This document shows, in pieces, positions 40,166 through 45,874 of a stretch of DNA of 45,874 nucleotides. The position numbers and the translations under genes are program-made. Origin of the DNA: CAYPEK01 sp964409645 (lineage in GTDB: Bacteria; UBP15; UBA6099); contig CAYPEK010000024.1 in assembly GCA_964409645.1 (NCBI GenBank), forward strand, positions 1 to 45,874, given 5' to 3'. Each line of letters opens with the position of its first letter. Within the stretch, counting starts at the first letter, position 1. Below the pieces are notes generated by a model that did no database searches, was not told the origin of the DNA, and saw only the letters and a program-made list of their open reading frames with translations.

Positions 40166-42916
40166 ATGAGAAAACAGCATCTGTTTATATTAGTGATTTT
40201 GGCAATCAGCTTCATGTTCAGCGGTGTGTCATCGGCCGGCACAAGCGATGTTAAGTTGACAAAACTTGACAATGGACTGACCGTCATCACCAAGGAAATA
40301 CATACCGCTCCCGTGGTCAGCCTTTCGGTATGGTACAAGGTAGGTTCACGCAACGAATCAACGGGAATAACAGGCATATCTCATCTGCTTGAGCACATGG
40401 CTTTCAAAGGCTCCGAAAAATTTCCGACGGAAGGCTCTGCGGACAGAGTTGTACGTTCGATCGGCGGTTCCGGCAATGCGGGTACGAACACGGACTACAC
40501 GGTTTATTATGAAACCGTTCCCGCAGGGAAAGAAAACGTGATAATCGATATCGAAGCGGACAGGATGAACGGATTGCTGTTGCGCGCCGAAGACCTCGAT
40601 TCGGAGAGGAATGTCATTGCGGAAGAAAGAAAAATGAGGAATGAAGACAACCCCACCGGATTATTCTGGGAAGAGGTTAATGCGGCGGCATTTAAAGTTC
40701 ATCCATACGGTTGGCCGATAATCGGATGGATGTCGGATATTATGGGAATAACGCGGGAGGATGTAGAGAAGTACTACAAATCGCATTACGCGCCGAATAA
40801 TGCAATCTTGGTACTGACGGGGGATTTCGACACAAATAAAGCACTCGAACAAATAACATCGGCTTTCGGGAGCATCCCGAAGGGCTCCGAACCGCCGAGA
40901 ATGAACGCGGCCGAGCCGAAACAGGACGCCGAGAAAACAGTTCTTATCAGAAGTGATAAAACAAATCTTGCCGATGTGGTTTACGCATATCATGCGCCAT
41001 CGATAACCGGGCCTGACAGTCCGGCGCTTGAAGTGATCGCCTCGATTTTGAGCAGCGGCCGCGAATCAAGACTTTACAAGGATTTAGTGGACAGCGGCAT
41101 AGCGAGTTCCGCCGAAGCGACTCACGATACGAATACGGATGCGTATCTCTTTTATATCGAAGTGGAAGTGCAGCCGGGAAATAACCCGGATGATGTTAGA
41201 AAGAAATTGGACGAGGAAATCGAGAAGCTTAAAACAGAGACAGTATCGGAATATGAATTGCAGAAAGCAAAGAACCGGTTTGCCGCGGACGAGATATTTT
41301 CGAACGAAAGTATTTCATCCATAGGGCGGAAGCTTGGATGGTTTCAGTTGACAGCCGGCGATTACGGCTATCTGGACAAGTATATGGAAATGATCTCCAA
41401 GGTTACTGCGGAAGACGTCAAAAATGCAGCCGACAAATATTTCATTGACACGAACAGGACTGTGGGAATTCTGCTTCCCAAGAGCGGAGACTCGCAGCAA
41501 AGCTCCGGCGCGCATCAGATTAGTCCCATTTCAGCACACGCAGATTATGGAATAACAATTCCCAAAATAGCCGAACCAAAAAAAGATAATAAAGATATAA
41601 GCAGACAGTCAGACAGTAAAAACACTATCGGGAAGATCGAGTTTTCATCGCGAATAAAGAAGAAAGTGTTGCCAAACGGCCTTACAGTCATATTGTATGA
41701 AAATCATTCTTTCCCCTCCATTCACATACGCGGCGTGATAAGAGGTGCGGGCGCATTCAGCGATCCGAAAGGCAAGAACGGTCTCGCTCAACTCGTTGCG
41801 AGAGCTATTCAGAGAGGAACAAAAACAAGGACATACGAAGACATAAACAAGGCTCTGGAGTTCGTCGGCGCTGAAATGAGCATATCGAGTGGGAATGAAA
41901 CAGTGGTGTTTTCCGGCAAATATCTGAAGAAAGACTTTGAGATCGGCATGGACATTTTATCGGACGTGCTCATGAACCCTGTTTTCCCGGAGGAAGGTGT
42001 CGCGGCGGAACGTGATTTATTGATGTCTGACCTAATCAACATCATGAAAAGCAACAATCAGCAGGCTTGGCTTGCGTTTACATCCTTGATATATCGCGAT
42101 CATCCGTACGGAAACCCGGTATTAGGCACGGACGCCGGAGTCAAAAGCATCACGATGGATGATTTGACTAACTTTCACAATTCATTCTACAGGCCCGACA
42201 GGACGATTTTGATTATTGCGGGCGACGCGACTCTTGAGGAAGCGTCTTCGGTTGCGGAGAAATATTTCGGGACGTGGAAAAGGCCCAACAAGGACAAATT
42301 TGTCGTTCCGCCGGTGCCTGAGCTGAAAAAAGCCGAAACGAAATATGTTTATATGCCGGAAAAGATGCAGGATGTCTTTTACATCGGTTTCCCGACTCTC
42401 AGACCGAATAATCCGGACATTTATACCTTTGAGATGGCGACAGACATAATGGCGGGGACCGACCTGACTTCCCGTCTCTACAAATCTATCAGGGAAGACG
42501 AGGGCCTCGTATATTACGTGTATGGAAACCATCTGCCAAGGACAGCGGCGGCGACATTCCAGATAGTCGGTGGGCTCGCACCGGAGAACCTCGACCGGGC
42601 CGTGGAATTGGTAAGGAAAGAGATAAAGCGAATGCAGACCGAACCGATTTCCGATGAAGAACTCAACGATGCAAAGAATTTTGCGATCGGCCAGTTGCCA
42701 CTGCAGCTTGAAACCAACGAAGGAGCCGCGGCAATCATAAGCGATCTCGAGTATTTCGGCAGACCTTTTGACGTGATCGACAATTATCCGGCCATCATTC
42801 TAAAAATAACTTCTGATGCTATAATGAAAGTGTCAAAAGAATGGATGAGCGCGGATATCTTCGCTCTCGGGGTGGCCGGTCCTTCACAAGCCCCGTCTCA
42901 AGGAGAACAGAAATAA
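40166..42916 (+). CDS. exported M16 family zinc peptidase, two-domain
   Basis: 916 residues from ATG 40166. A signal peptide (RKQHLFILVILAISFMFSG) is followed by two full M16 repeats. The first has the inverted zinc motif H73-LL-E76-H77 and the third ligand near E153 (AEERKMRNEDNP), so it is the catalytic half. The second repeat (from about residue 495, VLPNGLTVILYENH) has VARAIQRG at the matching position without the zinc residues, as is usual for the non-catalytic half. Typical size for fused pitrilysin-like proteins of the envelope. GGAGGT before 40166 and the signal peptide decide the start; the frame opens earlier at 40145. Confidence 0.93.
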   Translation: MRKQHLFILVILAISFMFSGVSSAGTSDVKLTKLDNGLTVITKEIHTAPVVSLSVWYKVGSRNESTGITGISHLLEHMAFKGSEKFPTEGSADRVVRSIGGSGNAGTNTDYTVYYETVPAGKENVIIDIEADRMNGLLLRAEDLDSERNVIAEERKMRNEDNPTGLFWEEVNAAAFKVHPYGWPIIGWMSDIMGITREDVEKYYKSHYAPNNAILVLTGDFDTNKALEQITSAFGSIPKGSEPPRMNAAEPKQDAEKTVLIRSDKTNLADVVYAYHAPSITGPDSPALEVIASILSSGRESRLYKDLVDSGIASSAEATHDTNTDAYLFYIEVEVQPGNNPDDVRKKLDEEIEKLKTETVSEYELQKAKNRFAADEIFSNESISSIGRKLGWFQLTAGDYGYLDKYMEMISKVTAEDVKNAADKYFIDTNRTVGILLPKSGDSQQSSGAHQISPISAHADYGITIPKIAEPKKDNKDISRQSDSKNTIGKIEFSSRIKKKVLPNGLTVILYENHSFPSIHIRGVIRGAGAFSDPKGKNGLAQLVARAIQRGTKTRTYEDINKALEFVGAEMSISSGNETVVFSGKYLKKDFEIGMDILSDVLMNPVFPEEGVAAERDLLMSDLINIMKSNNQQAWLAFTSLIYRDHPYGNPVLGTDAGVKSITMDDLTNFHNSFYRPDRTILIIAGDATLEEASSVAEKYFGTWKRPNKDKFVVPPVPELKKAETKYVYMPEKMQDVFYIGFPTLRPNNPDIYTFEMATDIMAGTDLTSRLYKSIREDEGLVYYVYGNHLPRTAAATFQIVGGLAPENLDRAVELVRKEIKRMQTEPISDEELNDAKNFAIGQLPLQLETNEGAAAIISDLEYFGRPFDVIDNYPAIILKITSDAIMKVSKEWMSADIFALGVAGPSQAPSQGEQK

Positions 42917-42917
42917 T

Positions 42918-43997
42918 ATGGGCGGACTTTATGCGGTAATAATGGCCGGCGGAAGAGGTTCGAGATTCTGGCCGCGCAGCCGTAAGAAATGTTCGAAACA
43001 AACCCTGAATATTATCGGCAAAAACACGATGATTCAGGACACCGTGCATCGCATTTCGCTGGTTATCCCAAAAGAAAAAATCATTATCATTACAAATGAT
43101 CTGCTGAAGAACGAGATTCAAAAACAGGTTTCTCAAATACCGCCGGAGAATGTGATTGCGGAACCATCGAGCCGCAGCACGGCTCCGTGCATCGGATATG
43201 CGGCTGTGATGCTCGAAAAGCGCGATCCTGATGCGGTAATTGCATGTTTTGCGGCGGACCATCTGGTCGAGAACGAAGATCGCTTCGTTGAAAATATAAA
43301 ATTTGCGCACAAAATCGCTGCCGAGAGAGATCAACTCGTCGTTTTCGGTATTCCGCCCAAAAGACCGGACACCGGATTCGGATATGTACATGCGGGGGAA
43401 ATACTTGCTGAAGAAGGCGCGGAATCGGCGAGGAAAGTTATTGAATTCGTCGAAAAACCCAATCTGGAAACAGCGGAAAAGTTTGTTAAAGATAAAAGTC
43501 ATTTTATTAACAGCGGAATGTTTGTATGGAAGGCCGGGACTTTTCTGAATGAAATGAAGAAATTTCTACCTGATATGCACGCGGGATTGATGAGGATCAA
43601 GGAATCAATCGGAACTCCTCTCGAAATCAAGACAATTGTGGAAGAATTCGATGGTTTTCAGAGCATATCAGTCGATCACGGCATTCTTGAGAAATCAAAG
43701 AACGTGGCGATGGTTCCCGCGGGCTTTGGCTGGGACGACATTGGAAGCTGGGAATCTTTATACCATGTTTGGCCCAAAGACAAGCAGGGAAATGCCGGAG
43801 TAGGGAGAAAGCTTGCGATAGATACGAAAAACTGCCTCGTTTACAGTCCGAATAAATTTGTCGCCACAATAGGGCTTGAAGATGTAATTATTGTTGAAAC
43901 GGATGATGCACTGCTTGTCTGCAAAAAGGAAAACGCGCAAGATGTAAGCCGTGTTATTGAAGAATTAAGAAAGCTTAGGTGGGAAGAATATTTATAA
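42918..43997 (+). CDS. manC: mannose-1-phosphate guanylyltransferase
   Basis: 359 residues making GDP-mannose from GTP and mannose-1-phosphate. The nucleotidyltransferase signature AVIMAGGRGSRFWPRS is at about residues 6-21. ENVIAEPSSRSTAPCIGY, ADHLVEN, GYVHAGEI, EKP and INSGMFVWK follow; GWDDIGSWESLY is the late GMP motif. There is no C-terminal isomerase domain, so this is the single-function form. It begins one base after the M16 stop; AAGGAG is 12 bases ahead of the ATG. The product would feed the glycosyltransferases encoded at 30382-34562. Confidence 0.93.
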   Translation: MGGLYAVIMAGGRGSRFWPRSRKKCSKQTLNIIGKNTMIQDTVHRISLVIPKEKIIIITNDLLKNEIQKQVSQIPPENVIAEPSSRSTAPCIGYAAVMLEKRDPDAVIACFAADHLVENEDRFVENIKFAHKIAAERDQLVVFGIPPKRPDTGFGYVHAGEILAEEGAESARKVIEFVEKPNLETAEKFVKDKSHFINSGMFVWKAGTFLNEMKKFLPDMHAGLMRIKESIGTPLEIKTIVEEFDGFQSISVDHGILEKSKNVAMVPAGFGWDDIGSWESLYHVWPKDKQGNAGVGRKLAIDTKNCLVYSPNKFVATIGLEDVIIVETDDALLVCKKENAQDVSRVIEELRKLRWEEYL

Positions 43998-44037
43998 TAA
44001 AGAGCCGAGGCTCAAAACAACCAAAGGGGTGACAGGG

Positions 44038-45147
44038 ATGATTATCGGGGTTCCAAAAGAGATTAAGGCGGATGAGTATCGAGTTGCGATTACGCCACAG
44101 GGCGTAAAGACTTTGACATCGATCGGGCATAAAGTGCTGATCGAAAAAAGCGCCGGCATGGGAAGCAGCATCACGGACAAAGAATATGTTCAGGCCGGAG
44201 CAAAGATTTTGCCGAGCATGAAAGCCGTATATAGTGCATCGGAAATGGTTCTTAAAGTTAAAGAACCGCTTCCCGCGGAGTATTCGTTATTCAGAAAAGG
44301 CCTTATCCTTTTTACATACCTTCATTTGGCCGCCTGCGAGGAACTGACGCGCAAATTGCTGAAAAGCGGCGTGACTGGTATTGCGTACGAAACAATCCAA
44401 CTTCCGGACGGCACGCTGCCGCTTTTAATCCCGATGAGCGAAGTCGCCGGAAGGATGGCGATACAGGTTGGCTGCCAGTGCCTTGAGAAACGACATGGCG
44501 GACGCGGCATTCTTCTGAGCGGTGTTCCCGGAACTATGCCCGCGAACGTTGTGGTCGTCGGCGGCGGAATAGTCGGAATGAGCGCTGCTCAGATCGCGGT
44601 CGGTATGGGCGCTCAGGTCACGATACTCGATATCAACACGCAGCGGTTGCGTGATATCGACGATCTGATGCGCGGCAGATTGATTACTCTGAAAGCAAAT
44701 CCCGGTTCGATAGAGCAGGCATTGATCGAAGCGGATCTCGTGATAGGCGCTGTTTTGGTAACGGGAGGAAAAGCGCCGAAGGTCATCACCAAGAAAATGG
44801 TCATGAACATGAAGCCCGGTTCGGTAATTGTTGACGTTGCCATCGATCAGGGCGGATGCTGCGAGACGAGCAAGCTGACTTATCATGCCGATCCAACATA
44901 CACAGTTAACGGCGTGGTTCACTACTGTGTCGGAAATATGCCGGGAGCCGTGCCCAGAACATCGACCGAAGCGCTGACGAACGAAACTTTGCCTTACGTG
45001 ATTGAACTGGCAAACAAAGGATTTGAAAGAGCAGTGCTGGACAACCGGGCGCTCGCACAGGGAGTTAATATTCACAACGGCTGCTGTGTATATCCAAAGG
45101 TCGCTGAAGCATTCAAGCTGAAATGCTACGAACTTTATCTTGATTGA
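44038..45147 (+). CDS. ald: alanine dehydrogenase
   Basis: 369 residues, NAD-dependent interconversion of alanine with pyruvate and ammonium. The N-terminal MIIGVPKEIKADEYRVAITP is characteristic; the pyruvate-binding Arg and Lys are in this region and in VLKVKEP. THLAACEELTRKLL-type sequence precedes the NAD fold VVVVGGGIVGMSAAQIA, and VDVAIDQGGCCE is the late signature. The start at ATG 44038 follows AAAGGGG by eight bases; GTG 44029 overlaps that site. It could drain pyruvate and NADH in fermentation or start alanine catabolism. Confidence 0.95.
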   Translation: MIIGVPKEIKADEYRVAITPQGVKTLTSIGHKVLIEKSAGMGSSITDKEYVQAGAKILPSMKAVYSASEMVLKVKEPLPAEYSLFRKGLILFTYLHLAACEELTRKLLKSGVTGIAYETIQLPDGTLPLLIPMSEVAGRMAIQVGCQCLEKRHGGRGILLSGVPGTMPANVVVVGGGIVGMSAAQIAVGMGAQVTILDINTQRLRDIDDLMRGRLITLKANPGSIEQALIEADLVIGAVLVTGGKAPKVITKKMVMNMKPGSVIVDVAIDQGGCCETSKLTYHADPTYTVNGVVHYCVGNMPGAVPRTSTEALTNETLPYVIELANKGFERAVLDNRALAQGVNIHNGCCVYPKVAEAFKLKCYELYLD

Positions 45148-45231
45148 TTTTTAGCGATTTTTGACGGCTGTATTTTGTTTCAATCCATATCGTTTTTTGA
45201 TATGTAATTTCAATATGAGGTAAAATCGATC

Positions 45232-45864
45232 ATGGCCGACGGAGACAATAAAACTAAGCGCCAGCAAGAGAGAAGACCCATAATCGTAAGGGGGCGGATT
45301 ACAAAGATTGACGCGGAGAAAATCAAAGATGCACCCATCGCCGGGATAGAACTCGGAGTGGAATTTGATTCCGTGTCGGCTAACGGCGACAACCTTGAAG
45401 TCCGTTTTACATACAGAGCGGTTTATAAGGAACAAGTGGGACACATAAGCATGTCCGGCTTTATGCTGTTCGAGATGGATGAACAGACCGCTAAAAAATT
45501 TGCCGAACAATATGAAAAGGAACGCAACTTCGAACCCGCTTTCATGGAATCAATCATTAATAATATTAATTATAAATGCAGCACCGAGGCGATATTCACG
45601 TCAAAGATAATAGAATTGACCGCGCCGATAGTACCTCCAAGGATCGGATTGAGAAATCCGAGCGCAGCGGACAAAGCTCCTATGGAGAAGGAAAAACAGG
45701 CGCCGCCGCCGGCAACGCAGAGACATGATCCGAACGTCGGCGAGTCACAGGCGAAAGGTCCTGCGCCGACGGGAGGGATAAAAACTGAGCAGGGATTTCA
45801 AACCGGCTCTCCAAAGAGTTCGTTTCCTTTTCCGCCGTCGGTCAAACCGCCGTTTGGGACATAA
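45232..45864 (+). CDS. uncharacterised protein, SecB-like fold possible, with Pro-rich tail
   Basis: 210 residues, no signal peptide. The folded part (about 15-145) has alternating strands RRPIIVRGRITKID, GIELGVEFDSV, NLEVRFTYRAVY and HISMSGFMLFEMDE, then a helix and SIINNINYKCSTEAIF. That strand-rich layout, with a gain-of-hydrophobic outer surface and C-terminal helix, reminds me of SecB-like chaperones, but the similarity is weak. The last 65 residues are low-complexity Pro/Gln/Lys sequence, probably disordered. GAGG lies 12 bases before the ATG. The 45148-45231 spacer has a small hairpin (CATATC/GATATG, 45187-45205) of no clear role. Confidence 0.65.
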   Translation: MADGDNKTKRQQERRPIIVRGRITKIDAEKIKDAPIAGIELGVEFDSVSANGDNLEVRFTYRAVYKEQVGHISMSGFMLFEMDEQTAKKFAEQYEKERNFEPAFMESIINNINYKCSTEAIFTSKIIELTAPIVPPRIGLRNPSAADKAPMEKEKQAPPPATQRHDPNVGESQAKGPAPTGGIKTEQGFQTGSPKSSFPFPPSVKPPFGT

Positions 45865-45874
45865 AACTAAAATT

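Noticed and set aside
43998..44037. GAGCC/GGCTC hairpin between manC and ald
   Set aside because: A five-pair stem with a two-base loop and no T-run; too weak to call a terminator.

Overview
The window is bacterial chromosomal DNA from an anaerobe whose lineage I cannot place. A 6S RNA with a sigma70-type promoter, Shine-Dalgarno sites and intrinsic terminators mark it as bacterial. A lipobox lipoprotein, a LolA/DUF1571-like secreted protein and a Spy-like periplasmic protein point to a two-membrane envelope. I see no phage genes, insertion sequences, tRNA genes or CRISPR array. About 42 protein genes are densely packed in short, often overlapping operons on both strands.

Layout. 1-2000 (minus): meaB and a partial methylmalonyl-CoA mutase. 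2219-4731 (plus): class I/II aminotransferase and PIN-PhoH ATPase. 4750-5937 (minus): thiolase. 6158-8324 (plus): 6S RNA, thioredoxin, AroQ, M24 peptidase. 8432-14121 (plus): beta-propeller lipoprotein, a 1023-residue protein with two cyclic-nucleotide-binding domains, FolC. 14194-16399 (minus): two poorly known proteins. 16515-17787 (plus): glycerophosphodiesterase and YqeY. 17827-20144 (minus): methyltransferase and two envelope proteins. 20167-26998 (minus): an HdrCBA/Flx electron-transfer operon with a small membrane protein inserted in it. 27203-28779 (minus): flavoprotein and Met-rich Spy-like protein. 28894-30366 (plus): cyclophilin and a YkgJ-like protein. 30382-34562 (minus): three glycan genes, one a glycosyltransferase/radical-SAM fusion. 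34642-35697 (plus): orphan DNA methyltransferase. 35705-37299 (minus): small Cys protein, SepCysS and a coupled small helical protein. 37481-45864 (plus): threonine synthase, trans-sulfuration enzyme, M16 protease, mannose-1-phosphate guanylyltransferase, alanine dehydrogenase and an unknown protein.

How it fits together. Mutase, MeaB, thiolase, aminotransferase, alanine dehydrogenase and peptidases fit growth on amino acids or organic acids through CoA intermediates. The Hdr/Flx complex would link NADH to ferredoxin and a disulfide. SepCysS, threonine synthase and the trans-sulfuration enzyme form a Cys/Met/Thr block.

The most unusual content, in order: (1) a SepCysS with all three catalytic cysteines, the methanogen-type tRNA-dependent cysteine enzyme, in a bacterial context and coupled to a 65-residue helical protein; (2) the glycosyltransferase-2/radical-SAM fusion; (3) the 1023-residue double cNMP-domain protein; (4) the membrane microprotein inside the Hdr/Flx operon. 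Several genes also seem to have almost no 5' leader. All functions are read by eye from sequence motifs; no database search was run.
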